Of a stretch of DNA of 64,000 bases, positions 17,267 to 27,588 are shown in pieces. Numbering within the stretch: the first letter of the stretch is position 1; the number at the start of each line of letters is the position of its first letter. This DNA is from Paenibacillus glacialis (GTDB lineage: Bacteria > Bacillota > Bacilli > Paenibacillales > Paenibacillaceae), in the NCBI RefSeq assembly GCF_001637205.1, contig NZ_LVJH01000001.1:1-64000 (forward strand), given 5' to 3'. Below the pieces are notes generated by a model. It saw only the letters and a list, made by a program, of their open reading frames with translations, made no database searches and was not told the origin of the DNA. The translations under genes were made by a program, and so were the position numbers.

Positions 17267-17956
17267 TCACATGAAGCCTTGTTCCTTCAAACTCACAAAA
17301 TCGCCATCGCCAATAATGACATGATCTAATACATCAATTCCAATGATTTGACCCGCTTCTACTAAACGAGAAGTCAGAGCTATATCCTCCGGACTAGGTG
17401 TTGGATCTCCGCTAGGATGGTTATGTGCGCATACTATCGATGCGCTACTACATTTAATTGCCGCCCGAAACACCTCTCGTGGATGAACTATAGAAGCGTT
17501 CAAACTACCCATAGAAAGTGTTTCTTGAGCTATGATGTGATTTTTTGTATTTAGAAATAAACAAACGAAATGTTCTTTTTGTAAATATCTCAATTGTTCA
17601 CTCAGTACATCGAATGCATCACGAGGACTACGAATAGTCACCGTATCGCCCATACGAGCTCTAGCCAATCGTTGTCCTAGTTCAATTCCAGCTTTGAGCT
17701 GAACTGCCTTCGCATTTCCGATACCTTTAATTTGTGTAAGTTCATCGATGCTGAGGTCAACTAGATTACGAATACTGCCAACTTTATTCATGATCCGCTC
17801 TGCCAAGTGGATGGCCGATTCTTGATGAGATCCTGTTCGTAGCAGTATTGCTAACAATTCAGCGTGGCTTAAAGCCTCTGCCCCATAATGCATCATGCGT
17901 TCTCTTGGTCGTTCTTCATGGGGGAGGTCGCGCAATAGCATTGATTGCGACTCCAC
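17267..17956 (-). CDS. radC: RadC family JAB/MPN-domain protein
   Basis: UPF0758/RadC. The N-terminal helix-hairpin-helix (LTQIKGIGNAKAVQLKAGIE, residues ~71-90) is followed by an MPN+ metalloprotease-like domain with HNHPSGDPTPSPED. The family's cellular function is unresolved; a DNA-repair role is not well supported. GTG start with GAGGGG 6-7 nt upstream. Conserved between maf and mreB, as in B. subtilis. Confidence 0.95.
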   Translation of the reverse strand: MESQSMLLRDLPHEERPRERMMHYGAEALSHAELLAILLRTGSHQESAIHLAERIMNKVGSIRNLVDLSIDELTQIKGIGNAKAVQLKAGIELGQRLARARMGDTVTIRSPRDAFDVLSEQLRYLQKEHFVCLFLNTKNHIIAQETLSMGSLNASIVHPREVFRAAIKCSSASIVCAHNHPSGDPTPSPEDIALTSRLVEAGQIIGIDVLDHVIIGDGDFVSLKEQGFM

Positions 17957-17997
17957 TCTATTCCCCTCTTTCCGCTCAATTCAAACATTCAAACAGA

Positions 17998-18600
17998 CTA
18001 CAAGACATCCATCCCTAATTCCGACAACATATCGGAGAGGAGAGAAAGCGGCAATCCCACGACATTGAAATAACATCCATGAATACTGTCAATTAGCGTT
18101 GCTCCGAGTCCTTGTATCGCATAAGAGCCCGCTTTATCAAAAGGTTCTCCACTATTTACGTATGCTTGAATCTTATGATCAGACAAAGGTTTCATGGTAA
18201 CCGAAGTCACCCTATGACTGATCAACGTTCTTCCTGTCATTACATCTATACACGCTACGCCTGTATATACCTCATGGGTCCTACCTTGGAGAGAAGATAA
18301 CATGCAATAAGCTTCTTGACCATCCTTAGGTTTACCAAGTACCTGATTGTCTAATAGCACAATCGTGTCACTACCTACAATGATAGAAAGTTCTGTCTGC
18401 CCCAAGAATGTCTGATGCACAGCTTCCGCTTTGCGAAGGGCCAATCCCTCTACGATCTCACGAGGGGTCCAGTCCTCAGGTGTATCTTCCTCTGCATGAC
18501 TGGGTTTAATTTCGTATGGAATACGTAGAGAGGAGATTAGCTCCTGCCGACGCGGGGATGTCGATGCCAGAATAATTCGGTGTGAGTGTTGTGAATTCAA
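17998..18600 (-). CDS. maf: Maf-like nucleoside triphosphate pyrophosphatase
   Basis: Hydrolyses dTTP/UTP or modified nucleotides; linked to septum formation in B. subtilis. Family signature LASTSPRRQELI (residues ~11-22), then ADT-type motif VGSDTIVLLDNQVLGKP and EPFDKAGSYAIQG. 200 aa. TTG start with AAAGGAG 8 nt upstream. Confidence 0.95.
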   Translation of the reverse strand: MNSQHSHRIILASTSPRRQELISSLRIPYEIKPSHAEEDTPEDWTPREIVEGLALRKAEAVHQTFLGQTELSIIVGSDTIVLLDNQVLGKPKDGQEAYCMLSSLQGRTHEVYTGVACIDVMTGRTLISHRVTSVTMKPLSDHKIQAYVNSGEPFDKAGSYAIQGLGATLIDSIHGCYFNVVGLPLSLLSDMLSELGMDVL

Positions 18601-18623
18601 ATAGAGTTCTCCTTTATCTTCGA

Positions 18624-18866
18624 TTATAGCTTACGGTACAGCCACACGGAGATAATCATACTAATCAAGCTAAGCAAACATAGTTTCAATTGAATGGTGA
18701 AATCATAACTAATAATATTCAAGTCAGCTTGTGGTGACCATCGAATCACCTTTGATGCAGTAAGAAAAGATAGACTTTGAACAGGCTCAAGCGCTATGGC
18801 AATCCATGCTCCTACCAACCAGCCAAGCAGCAGAAACAATATAAGCATTCCTACGTTTCTCTTCAT
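18624..18866 (-). CDS. Small membrane protein, DUF4321-like
   Basis: 80 aa with two hydrophobic segments (GMLILFLLLGWLVGAWIAIA and LCLLSLISMIISVWLY), so both termini are probably on the same side of the membrane. It sits between spoIIB and maf, where Paenibacillus-type genomes carry a DUF4321 gene. No enzymatic motif. Function unknown; the family name is from remembered context and length. Confidence 0.75.
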   Translation of the reverse strand: MKRNVGMLILFLLLGWLVGAWIAIALEPVQSLSFLTASKVIRWSPQADLNIISYDFTIQLKLCLLSLISMIISVWLYRKL

Positions 18867-18933
18867 TCATATCTTCCCTCGCCATTTTTTGACACTCACA
18901 TTATTATACGGTTATTTCTAGCTCAATACAAAC

Positions 18934-18975
18934 AAAAATCCGATAGGGGAAGTATTTCCAATTTCCCTACCGGAT
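18934..18975 (-). terminator. Terminator downstream of spoIIB
   Basis: Arms ATCCGGTAGGGAA / TTCCCCTATCGGAT (minus strand) flank an 11-nt loop, with a TTTTTG tail. Just after the spoIIB stop. Confidence 0.75.
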
Positions 18976-18986
18976 ACATGATCTAT

Positions 18987-20159
18987 TTAATTCTTTTTCA
19001 TCATATTAATAATTTCTTTTTGCCCCATCATATATTCCATCATGTAAGACTGTATTTCCCACAAATGACCTTTTGATGTGTTTCTATTGTACTCCGTCAC
19101 GGATGATAGAGCGCTATTCATGGTTTGTTCCATCTTTTTCCCTATCGCAACTACCTCGGGACTAAGACCCGCTTGTAACGTTTTTATCGATCCTGTCCAT
19201 ACTCTGTGCAGTTCAGTTAGTACGGCCATTTCACTATTACTAAGAGGTATCGGGCGTTCCATTCCAAGCAAAGATGCCGAATGGGTACTTAAAGAAGAGA
19301 TAAGATCCGTACTAACAGCAAAGTAAGATTTAAGACTTTCAGCATCCCCCGAGAAAGTAAGCTCATTGGCTGAGGGAAGCGTAATCTCCCTTACGTAGAG
19401 CTCCACACCTTGTGTCTTCAGCTGATTACTAAGTAATTTAGCTTGTTCACGATCAGTAGATATACCCGCATATACCCGATATCCCAGATCTGGGTCATCT
19501 CCTGCAGCGAGACCAATCTTCTGAAGCTCCTGCTTGGCTGTCTCCACACGTTCAGCATTGCTGAACACACCATATTGCAACATATAATACGTCTGTGGTT
19601 CAATCGTTACTGCAACCGCTGCGATCTGGCCTTCGGTCTCGACGGGTATATTATTACTCACCGGTATACTTTCAATAACTGCGCTTTTTTCTGAACCAGT
19701 AGAAAATATACTTCCTACATCAAAGAAGGAAAGGACCACGAAGCCGAATAATGCTCCTGTGACTACCGCTGCCGTTACGGTGCCAACTACTTTCCACATT
19801 GGAGTAGGTCGACGAGGACGATACTCGGCATAATTATGCTCGTCATCAGGTCCTATGATTCCTTCGTTTAAACCTACGTTGTCGCGAAAATCATCGAATG
19901 TATCTTCTAATGGAGTAACTCTTTGATAACGGTTTGTCATCAACTCTTCCCATGCCTCATTCTTACTAAATGGATCTCCCCATCCGTCTATTGGCTCTGG
20001 TACAACCGTTAACCTTGGGTAACTTATATCTCCAGATTCATCTATTGACTCACTTCCAACTACACTTTCCATGGACTTCTCCACTTTGGAACTACCTTTA
20101 GTCTGCTCCAAGTGCCGTTCACCTACGTCAAATCGAAATGTCATTCTTCCTTTATTCAC
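18987..20159 (-). CDS. spoIIB: SPOR-domain protein, stage II sporulation protein B-like
   Basis: Cytoplasmic N-terminus of ~125 residues, one TM helix (VTAAVVTGALFGFVVLSFF) and an extracytoplasmic SPOR domain (YYMLQYGVFSNAERVETAKQ, then LGYRVYAGISTDREQAKLLS), followed by a helical tail of ~120 aa. SpoIIB binds septal peptidoglycan and speeds SpoIIDMP engulfment. Position between folC/murC and maf matches B. subtilis spoIIB. The GTG at 20159 is favoured by AAGGTGAGGTGG just upstream; an ATG at 20186 or one at residue 15 are alternatives. Confidence 0.85.
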   Translation of the reverse strand: MNKGRMTFRFDVGERHLEQTKGSSKVEKSMESVVGSESIDESGDISYPRLTVVPEPIDGWGDPFSKNEAWEELMTNRYQRVTPLEDTFDDFRDNVGLNEGIIGPDDEHNYAEYRPRRPTPMWKVVGTVTAAVVTGALFGFVVLSFFDVGSIFSTGSEKSAVIESIPVSNNIPVETEGQIAAVAVTIEPQTYYMLQYGVFSNAERVETAKQELQKIGLAAGDDPDLGYRVYAGISTDREQAKLLSNQLKTQGVELYVREITLPSANELTFSGDAESLKSYFAVSTDLISSLSTHSASLLGMERPIPLSNSEMAVLTELHRVWTGSIKTLQAGLSPEVVAIGKKMEQTMNSALSSVTEYNRNTSKGHLWEIQSYMMEYMMGQKEIINMMKKN

Positions 20160-20288
20160 GATTACCACCTCACCTTGTCTCATCATCTATTATTTAGATA
20201 TATGATAGATTTAAGAAAGATATGTTCAGCAAGGTTCTGTAAATATGAAAAAATATAAATGTCTAATGTTAATAGTCGCTAAACAGCA

Positions 20289-20330
20289 AAACGGCAGATC
20301 AAGGATCAACTCCTTGGTCTGCCGTTTTTT
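20289..20330. terminator. Terminator downstream of murC (bidirectional)
   Basis: A 17-bp stem, AAACGGCAGATCAAGGA with TCCTTGGTCTGCCGTTT (one G-T), flanking a 5-nt loop, has T/A runs on both sides. It ends the folC-murC transcript on the minus strand. Confidence 0.9.
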
Positions 20331-20352
20331 TAGAAATATATAAACACTAACC

Positions 20353-21726
20353 TTATTTCTTATTCAAATCTTTAGCTAATTCAGCTCCAACTTTCCAGAT
20401 ATCTCCTGCTCCCATCGTTAGCACTACATCTCCAGATGCCACTCTTGTCTTCAAATCTAGCATTACATCTTCCTTCGTCGGAAGATATCTTGCCCTAGCA
20501 TTACTGTTCTGTACGATAAGCTCGACTAATTTGGAAGAATGAACGCCTTCAATTTGCTTCTCCCCCGCAGGTGAATAGATATCCGTAATAATAACCTCAT
20601 CCGCTTCACTGAAAGCTCGGCTGAAAGCATCGAGTAGAAAGAACGTACGCGAATATCGCTGTGGTTGAAATACCGCAATAATTCGTTTACCTGTTGCCTT
20701 AGCTGCACTAATCGTAGCTTCAATCTCCGTTGGATGATGTGCATAATCGTCGATGATAAGAATGCCGTTCTCCTCACCTAGAACCTGGAATCGCCGCTTA
20801 GCACCATTAAACTCCGATATTCCTTGTACAATCGAATCGAAAGAAATACCCGATGTCAAACAGACAATAATGGTTGCCATCGCATTATACACATTATGAA
20901 GACCTGGAACAGACAAAGCTACAGTCCCAAGCTTCTCACCACGATGACTCAACATGAATGAAACTTGGCGATCTCCAAGAACAATGTCACTCGCCATATA
21001 ATCTGCCTCTGATTTAATACCATAGGTAACAATTGAACAATCTAGCTGAGGCAAGATTGACTGAATGTTATGATCATCTCCACAGACAACAGCAGTCCCA
21101 TCTTTCCGAATCTGATTCAGAAATTGAACATATGCTCCTTTTAACTGTTCGAAATCACCGTTATAATTTTCCAGATGATCCGCTTCAAGATTGGTTACTA
21201 CACCCAGCCATGGGTGATAATGAAGGAACGAACCATCGCTTTCATCCGCCTCAGCAACAACATGTTCCCCTTGACCTGCTTTAGCGTTCGTTCCCACATT
21301 CATAATTTCCCCACCAATAATATATGTAGGGTCCACGCCACACTTCTCCATGACTAATGCTATCATCGATGACGTAGTCGTCTTACCATGCGCACCTGCA
21401 ACAGCTACGCCTTTACGTTCATTAAGCAGTCTAGCCAACATTTGTGAACGGTGTAACGTCGGAATGTTTAACTGTTCCGCTTCCACTCGTTCCACGTTAT
21501 CCTTGGATAATGCCGTAGAATATACGACCAAGTCAGCACCATGTACTTGTTCTGCGGTATGACCAATATAAATTTTGGCTCCTTTAGCTGCCAACTTTTC
21601 CGTCAATTCCTGAGACACCACGTCAGACCCTGTGACTGTATGCCCCATTTCTAACATGACTCTTGCAATGGCGCTCATTCCGTAGCCACCAATACCAATA
21701 AAATGAACATGTTCTGATGTATTCAA
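20353..21726 (-). CDS. murC: UDP-N-acetylmuramate-L-alanine ligase
   Basis: Adds L-Ala to UDP-MurNAc. N-terminal Rossmann GIGGYGMSAIARV, ATP-binding AGAHGKTTTSSMIA (residues ~107-120), central DDYAHHPTEI and C-terminal FQPQRYSRT. 457 aa, normal. TTG start; GGTG lies ~9 nt upstream. It follows folC by 7 nt. murC at this position rather than near ytxH is a Paenibacillus-type difference from B. subtilis. Confidence 0.97.
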   Translation of the reverse strand: MNTSEHVHFIGIGGYGMSAIARVMLEMGHTVTGSDVVSQELTEKLAAKGAKIYIGHTAEQVHGADLVVYSTALSKDNVERVEAEQLNIPTLHRSQMLARLLNERKGVAVAGAHGKTTTSSMIALVMEKCGVDPTYIIGGEIMNVGTNAKAGQGEHVVAEADESDGSFLHYHPWLGVVTNLEADHLENYNGDFEQLKGAYVQFLNQIRKDGTAVVCGDDHNIQSILPQLDCSIVTYGIKSEADYMASDIVLGDRQVSFMLSHRGEKLGTVALSVPGLHNVYNAMATIIVCLTSGISFDSIVQGISEFNGAKRRFQVLGEENGILIIDDYAHHPTEIEATISAAKATGKRIIAVFQPQRYSRTFFLLDAFSRAFSEADEVIITDIYSPAGEKQIEGVHSSKLVELIVQNSNARARYLPTKEDVMLDLKTRVASGDVVLTMGAGDIWKVGAELAKDLNKK

Positions 21727-21733
21727 CAGTTAT

Positions 21734-23110
21734 TCACCAACCTTTTTCAGAATCGGATAGATTTAAGAGAGACCCTCGCACGTCGGCAATTAAATATAAT
21801 GTACCGGATACCACTCCAAGATCCGCCTCTTCCGTCCGTAACTTTAATTTCTCTAACGCTATTCGCCAATCAGGTTCTACTATAATTTGCAAGTTAGGTT
21901 TGCCGTATATAGGCTTCAGCTGTTCCACAATCTCTAACAGCTTATTCACGTCCATTTTCTTGCGAAAATCCGGTTCAGTCAGAATAAGCGTATCCACTAT
22001 AGGAAGTATATGCTTCAAGTAGGATTCATGATGCTTATTTGACAACATCCCCATCATCAAATTTAATGATTGATATTCATAGTACTGAGGAAGACTCTTC
22101 ACAAGAGTCTCTGCACCCTCTGGATTATGCGCTCCATCCAGTACAATCCTTGGAAATGTCCCTATTTCCTCTAGTCGTCCTGCCCATACCGTACTTCGGA
22201 ATCCTTGAAGGACCTCTTCATCATCCATAACGAATGCCATGTACTGTCTAAGAACTTCAAGCACCATCATAGCAGCTGAAGCATTCGCGATCTGATGCTC
22301 ACCTTTCATTCCAATCTCGATATCCATCGAGCGGAAAGGTCCACTAAAATGAAAAGATTGCATACTAGACTCATAGTTTAGCTGTTCATACGAGAATTGC
22401 TCTCCCGCTAGATATAACGTTGAATGGTTTCTTTTAGCTGCTGCTCTTAGCACCTCTACAACCTCAGGCTGATTCGCACAACTAACAACGGGAACACCAT
22501 GTTTAATAATTCCCGCTTTTTCCGTAGCAATTTCTTGTAGCGTATCTCCTAGAATATCCGTATGATCTAAGCCCACATTCGTAATAACCGAAACAACCGG
22601 ATTCACAATATTTGTTACGTCCAGTCTACCCCCAAGACCCGTCTCCCATACCACAACGTCAGGTACGCAAATCTCTGCATAATACAGAATAGCAAGGGCC
22701 GTGGACACCTCAAACATCGTCGGTGAACCAAGATCTGTTAGCGCTATATTGTCTACCACAGGACGCAAACGATTCGTGAGATCAAGCAATGTATCTTCGG
22801 GAATATCATCGCCATTATATTGAAAGCGATTGGTGAATTTCGTGATGTATGGCGATGTGAACGTTCCTACAGAATATCCTGTTTCTAACAGGACTTTAGT
22901 TAAAAAGGCACAAGTAGAGCCTTTCCCATTCGTTCCCGCTACATGAATAAATTTGAGCCTACGCTGTGGTTGCCCAAGTTGTTCCATCATCATTTCCATT
23001 CTAGACAAGCCTGGTCTGATCCCAAAAGGGATTAAACCATTAATCCAATTAACTGCTTCTTCATAAGTTGTAAGAGGAGTCTTACTTGCGGCTCCAATAT
23101 GATCCCCCAT
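21734..23110 (-). CDS. folC: Folylpolyglutamate/dihydrofolate synthase
   Basis: Adds glutamate(s) to folates. Mur-ligase fold: ATP P-loop VAGTNGKGSTCAFL (residues ~58-71), TSPYITKF, WETGLGGRLDVTN, and DGAHNPEGA. 458 aa. RBS AAGGTGAG. Lies between valS and murC; folC after valS is conserved with Bacillus. Confidence 0.95.
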   Translation of the reverse strand: MGDHIGAASKTPLTTYEEAVNWINGLIPFGIRPGLSRMEMMMEQLGQPQRRLKFIHVAGTNGKGSTCAFLTKVLLETGYSVGTFTSPYITKFTNRFQYNGDDIPEDTLLDLTNRLRPVVDNIALTDLGSPTMFEVSTALAILYYAEICVPDVVVWETGLGGRLDVTNIVNPVVSVITNVGLDHTDILGDTLQEIATEKAGIIKHGVPVVSCANQPEVVEVLRAAAKRNHSTLYLAGEQFSYEQLNYESSMQSFHFSGPFRSMDIEIGMKGEHQIANASAAMMVLEVLRQYMAFVMDDEEVLQGFRSTVWAGRLEEIGTFPRIVLDGAHNPEGAETLVKSLPQYYEYQSLNLMMGMLSNKHHESYLKHILPIVDTLILTEPDFRKKMDVNKLLEIVEQLKPIYGKPNLQIIVEPDWRIALEKLKLRTEEADLGVVSGTLYLIADVRGSLLNLSDSEKGW

Positions 23111-23147
23111 ACTATCTCACCTTCAGGTCTATGAAATGGTTGCTATG

Positions 23148-25814
23148 TTATCCTTTGAGTTCTTCGATTCTAGCCAACACTTTGCTGCGTTTATCTGAAT
23201 AATCTGCTTGTTTCGCACGTTCCTCATCAATAACTTTGGCAGGGGCCTTAGCGACAAACCCTTGATTGCTGAGTTTCTTCTCAACCCGATCTACCTCATC
23301 ATTTAATGTTTGCACTTCTTTTTCAAGACGTGCAATCTCTTGCGCGATATCAATTAATCCAGCCAAAGGCAAGTACAATTCAGCACCGCTCACAACAGCT
23401 ATCATGGATTTCTCTGGAGCTGGAATATCAACACCTACTTCAAAGCTAGATGTGTTGCAGAAACGTTTCACGTAATTCTCATTACGACTCACAATGCCGA
23501 ACACGTCTGCACTTCCTGCTTTAACGATTAATTCCACTTTTTTACTCATCGGTACATTAACTTCAGCGCGGATATTACGCACCGTGCGGATGATATCCAT
23601 CAACATGTTCATTTCGTTAACCGATTCTACATTCTCAAAAGACGAGTTATACTCCGGCCATGCAGCCAGTGTAATTGTATCCCCTTCATGAGGAAGATGC
23701 TGCCATATTTCTTCAGAAATGAACGGCATAAATGGATGAATCAAACGAAGGGTACGATCAAGGACATACGCAAGAACTGATTTCGTATTCTTCTTAGCAA
23801 CTTCGTCTTCACCGTATAAGGACAATTTAGCAATCTCAATATACCAATCGCAAAGGTCATCCCATATAAAGTTGTACAACAGTCGTCCTGTCTCACCAAA
23901 GTCGTAAGCATCTATTAGACGCGTGATATCCCGTGAAGTTTCGTTTAATCGATGAAGAATCCAACGGTCAGACGTTTGTAAATCTCCACTGATATCGATA
24001 TCTTCGAATTTGAAACCTTCTAGATTCATGAGAGCAAATCGAGAAGCATTCCATATTTTGTTGGCAAAATTACGGGCCTGTTCTACACGTTCCCAGCGGA
24101 AACGAAGATCTTGACCCGGTGTGCTACCTGTTGAAATCATATAACGCATCGCATCCGCGCCATATTTCTCAATAACTTCTAATGGATCCACTCCGTTACC
24201 GAGAGACTTAGACATTTTCAGTCCATCCGAATCTCTCACAAGACCATGCATCAATACATCTTTGAATGGAATCTCATCCGTGAATTCAAGCGCGGTAAAG
24301 ATCATTCTCGCTACCCAGAAGTAAATGATGTCATATCCAGTAACAAGCACATTCGTGGAATAGTAACGTTTCAAGTCTTCCGTATCGTCAGGCCATCCAA
24401 GCGTTGAGAACGGCCACAGCGCTGAGCTGAACCACGTATCAAGTACGTCTTCATCCTGTCTTAGTTCAGTACTTCCACATTTGGAACATACCGTTACTTC
24501 CTCATGGGCTACATGAAGTTCATCACAAGATTCACAGAACCAAGCTGGGATGCGATGCCCCCACCAAAGTTGTCTTGATATACACCAATCGCGTACATTC
24601 TCGATCCAATTTAAATAGGTCTTCTCGAATCGGTCAGGTACGAAATTGACACCTTTACCTGACTTCTGTACTTCAATGGCCTTATCTGCCAATGGCTTCA
24701 TCTTAACAAACCATTGCGTAGAGAGATAAGGTTCTACTACAGCACCTGTTCGTTCACTATGTCCAACCTGATGAACATGATCCTCGATATTAATTAGGAC
24801 ACCTTGTTCTTGTAGATCCTTAACGATCTGCTTGCGGCAGTCACTACGATCCAAACCTTCATATGGACCGGCTAAACCATTCATTGTGCCTGTATCGTCC
24901 ATTACACTAATCTGCTCCAATTGATGACGTTGTCCTACTTCAAAGTCATTTGGATCATGAGCAGGGGTAATCTTAACTGCACCACTTCCGAATTCTTGAT
25001 CAACATATTCGTCAGCGATAATCGGTATTTCACGATCAACGATCGGGAGAAGAACCATTTTGCCAATCATATCTTTATACCGTTCATCCTTAGGATGAAC
25101 AGCAATAGCCGTATCACCTAACATCGTCTCAGGACGTGTAGTTGCGACAGTAATATGACCGCTACCATCTTTCAAGGCATATTTCAGATGATAGAGATGT
25201 CCTTGTACCTCTTTATGCTCTACTTCAATATCAGAAAGAGCCGTCCGTGCAACGGGATCCCAGTTAATGATATATTTACCTCGATAAATAAGACCCTTCT
25301 TATAAAGATTCACGAACACTTCACGAACCGCTTTGGAAAGACCCTCATCTAATGTGAAGCGTTCCTTGGAGTAATCAAGAGATAAGCCCATCTTCGCCCA
25401 TTGTTCATGGATTGTATTGGCATACTGATCCTTCCATTCCCACACTTGATTCAGAAACTTTTCTCTTCCCAAATCATAACGTGATAATCCTTGCGCACGT
25501 AACTTCTGTTCAACTTTCGTCTGTGTAGCGATACCGGCGTGGTCGGTTCCAGGAAGCCATAAAGCGTCATAGCCCTGCATCCGTTTCGTACGAATTAGAA
25601 TATCCTGCATCGTGAAATCCATAGCATGACCTATATGAAGCATACCTGTCACGTTAGGTGGCGGAATGACAATCGTATAAGGCTCTGCTTCTGGTCGTTG
25701 ACCTGCTTTGAAAAATTCACCCTCTATCCAATATTTATACCATTTATTCTCGGCAGATTTCGGGTCATACGTTGTTGGCATTTCAATCGTTGTCTTCGTC
25801 TCATTATCCGTCAT
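23148..25814 (-). CDS. valS: Valyl-tRNA synthetase
   Basis: Class I aminoacyl-tRNA synthetase. HIGH motif in [14 protein letters not shown] (residues ~53-66), KMSKS in [13 protein letters not shown] (~534-546), a CP1 editing domain between them ([17 protein letters not shown]), a zinc-like CESCDELHV...CSKCGS insertion and a C-terminal coiled coil ([20 protein letters not shown]). 888 aa. Controlled by the upstream T-box. Confidence 0.99.
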   Translation of the reverse strand: MTDNETKTTIEMPTTYDPKSAENKWYKYWIEGEFFKAGQRPEAEPYTIVIPPPNVTGMLHIGHAMDFTMQDILIRTKRMQGYDALWLPGTDHAGIATQTKVEQKLRAQGLSRYDLGREKFLNQVWEWKDQYANTIHEQWAKMGLSLDYSKERFTLDEGLSKAVREVFVNLYKKGLIYRGKYIINWDPVARTALSDIEVEHKEVQGHLYHLKYALKDGSGHITVATTRPETMLGDTAIAVHPKDERYKDMIGKMVLLPIVDREIPIIADEYVDQEFGSGAVKITPAHDPNDFEVGQRHQLEQISVMDDTGTMNGLAGPYEGLDRSDCRKQIVKDLQEQGVLINIEDHVHQVGHSERTGAVVEPYLSTQWFVKMKPLADKAIEVQKSGKGVNFVPDRFEKTYLNWIENVRDWCISRQLWWGHRIPAWFCESCDELHVAHEEVTVCSKCGSTELRQDEDVLDTWFSSALWPFSTLGWPDDTEDLKRYYSTNVLVTGYDIIYFWVARMIFTALEFTDEIPFKDVLMHGLVRDSDGLKMSKSLGNGVDPLEVIEKYGADAMRYMISTGSTPGQDLRFRWERVEQARNFANKIWNASRFALMNLEGFKFEDIDISGDLQTSDRWILHRLNETSRDITRLIDAYDFGETGRLLYNFIWDDLCDWYIEIAKLSLYGEDEVAKKNTKSVLAYVLDRTLRLIHPFMPFISEEIWQHLPHEGDTITLAAWPEYNSSFENVESVNEMNMLMDIIRTVRNIRAEVNVPMSKKVELIVKAGSADVFGIVSRNENYVKRFCNTSSFEVGVDIPAPEKSMIAVVSGAELYLPLAGLIDIAQEIARLEKEVQTLNDEVDRVEKKLSNQGFVAKAPAKVIDEERAKQADYSDKRSKVLARIEELKG

Positions 25815-25855
25815 ATTAAGTTACCCTCCATTACATCTTCAGAATATCTAAAAAC

Positions 25856-26165
25856 ACAAAAAAACCTATCGCCCTCAAAGGACGAAAGGTTAACTTTCGC
25901 GGTACCACCTTTGTTTCGTGTATGCTGAATAATAAGCCGGTATATCCCACCCAAGCTTATAAACATACAAATCACGACACTCATACAGATAACGGCTGCT
26001 ACCGGCCATATTCTAAACATGAGGATATCCTCATGGATTCAAAAAGGCAACTCCAGGGCGACTTTCGCTTGTCTGCATCCTGCGGAATCTTCCAGCGTTG
26101 CAATTCCGCTCTCTGTAGGGCATACCAACTACTCTTCCCGTTCACAGTTTATTGTTAAATATTCT
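25856..26165 (-). promoter_or_regulatory. T-box riboswitch of valS
   Basis: Minus strand carries the T-box core AAAGGTGGTACCGCG (antiterminator bulge; 25898-25910 for AGGTGGTACCGCG), followed by a terminator hairpin CCTTTCGTCC/GGGCGATAGG and seven T (25856-25889). Upstream, a long stem I contains AGAGAGCGGA; a plausible specifier is GTC (Val) at 26060-26062 in GAAAGTCGCC. Uncharged tRNA-Val should stabilise the antiterminator. The specifier assignment is inferred; the T-box itself is clear. Confidence 0.95.
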
Positions 26166-26171
26166 ATTGTT

Positions 26172-26200
26172 ATAATAACGTTCATATGGCTAGTAGTCAA
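26172..26200 (-). promoter_or_regulatory. Promoter of the valS T-box transcript
   Basis: Minus strand TTGACT (26195-26200), 17-nt spacer, TATTAT (26172-26177), with transcription starting just before the T-box stem I. Confidence 0.7.
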
Positions 26201-26216
26201 CTTCCTTCCATCTCAA

Positions 26217-26248
26217 AACCCCCGCACATGAGAAAATGTACGGGGGTT
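26217..26248. terminator. Terminator of spoVID
   Basis: 13-bp stem AACCCCCGCACAT / ATGTACGGGGGTT (one mismatch) with a short loop and TTTTGAG on the minus strand, 28 nt after the spoVID stop. Confidence 0.85.
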
Positions 26249-26275
26249 CATCCTAACTAGAAATACATATACATG

Positions 26276-27460
26276 TTATGGAATGTAAAGAATTTGTCCT
26301 TCTTCGATCGTCTGCTCTGATAAACGATTATATAACAACAGTTCTCTAGGACTCAATTGATAACGGTCAGCAATAAGATCAAGCGTCTCTTCTTTTTGTA
26401 CGATACACAGACGGACCTTACTGAATGGTGTTTTCTCAGAGGTACCACCAAGGAAAAGGCTCTTCCACTGCACATCTTCACGAATAGAATGATCTTGATT
26501 GTTTTCCTGCGCTATGAGCTGTTCCTCATGTGCTTGTAGCTCCTGATCTCTTAACGTTCGTAATCGACTAGAGGTCAGTATTGAAGATAAGCCAACGTTA
26601 TCTTGCGAAGTTGCTGGCAATTCTTTTTTGCTGCCTAAACCGATTCTCAACTCTGCTTTCTCTTCGTTCTGTACGAATTCAGGAGATTCAACAACAGGAG
26701 TTAGATCCTCCTCCAACAATTCATTGTCTAACGAATGTAGGGTGGAATGTTCATTCTCATCATGCAAGATTGGTTCTACAACGATTTCGTTTACCGTAAA
26801 ATGTTCCTTGTCATCTTTCAATCCAATATTCCACACATTAGAGTGGTCTTTCTGACGAGCAAGTTCGTCCTCCGTATGTAGCACCGATGTACTATCCATT
26901 TCAGTGCCATGATCATCTCGAGAAACCAACACTTCAGATCCGCTTATCCCTAACACTTGCTCCTCCGATGATACCACATTCCCATAAGCTACATCTTCTA
27001 CTAAAGGTCGAGAAGACTCGCTGTGATCCAAATGCAGATCCGGAGAATGAACTACTGTGAAATCTTCCGCATTCCAGGATGCCGCATCATTTACGAAAGA
27101 TTCAATCCCCCGCAAAGATAGCACACCTGTAATGTTAAGACTCCTCTTGGACAATAGATCCACATCGAAATTTTCAATTTCAACACCAATCTCATCCAAA
27201 GAGGTTACACGGTTAAGTGGAACGGTTATTTCAACTGGAATATAATGTTCCAACCGTTCAGTAGCGTTCTCCTCACCTTCACCTCTGTACAAACCTGTTA
27301 GTATCAAATGACCTCGGAGTGCAGCTTGATCTTCCTGGCTAATCACCTGAATATACGGTAACAGCTCAATCTCTTCAAGCTCCGCAATTCCAGCCACTTC
27401 TTCTGACAGTTGAACGCGTTCATAAATATCAAAGCGCAAACCGTAGGACTGGTCAAACAC
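26276..27460 (-). CDS. spoVID: Stage VI sporulation protein D (coat encasement, LysM)
   Basis: 394 aa. The N-terminal beta-rich domain (FDIYERVQLSEEVAGIAELE) matches SpoVID. A long acidic low-complexity middle (residues ~150-300) follows, and a C-terminal LysM (VQKEETLDLIADRYQLSPRE) ends in EEGQILYIP. SpoVID drives coat encasement and partners with SafA, also in this window. GTG start, AAAGGAGG 9 nt upstream. Located between valS and hemL as in B. subtilis. Confidence 0.92.
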   Translation of the reverse strand: MFDQSYGLRFDIYERVQLSEEVAGIAELEEIELLPYIQVISQEDQAALRGHLILTGLYRGEGEENATERLEHYIPVEITVPLNRVTSLDEIGVEIENFDVDLLSKRSLNITGVLSLRGIESFVNDAASWNAEDFTVVHSPDLHLDHSESSRPLVEDVAYGNVVSSEEQVLGISGSEVLVSRDDHGTEMDSTSVLHTEDELARQKDHSNVWNIGLKDDKEHFTVNEIVVEPILHDENEHSTLHSLDNELLEEDLTPVVESPEFVQNEEKAELRIGLGSKKELPATSQDNVGLSSILTSSRLRTLRDQELQAHEEQLIAQENNQDHSIREDVQWKSLFLGGTSEKTPFSKVRLCIVQKEETLDLIADRYQLSPRELLLYNRLSEQTIEEGQILYIP

Positions 27461-27588
27461 AGGTAACGTCCTCCTTTCGGCATATTATAACCATGAGTTC
27501 ACTCACGGCATGAGCCCATTATTCTTAACTCATTTTATCTATATGCTATAAAAAGTAGAGCATGCCTTTTTTACCATTATCCTTTGGT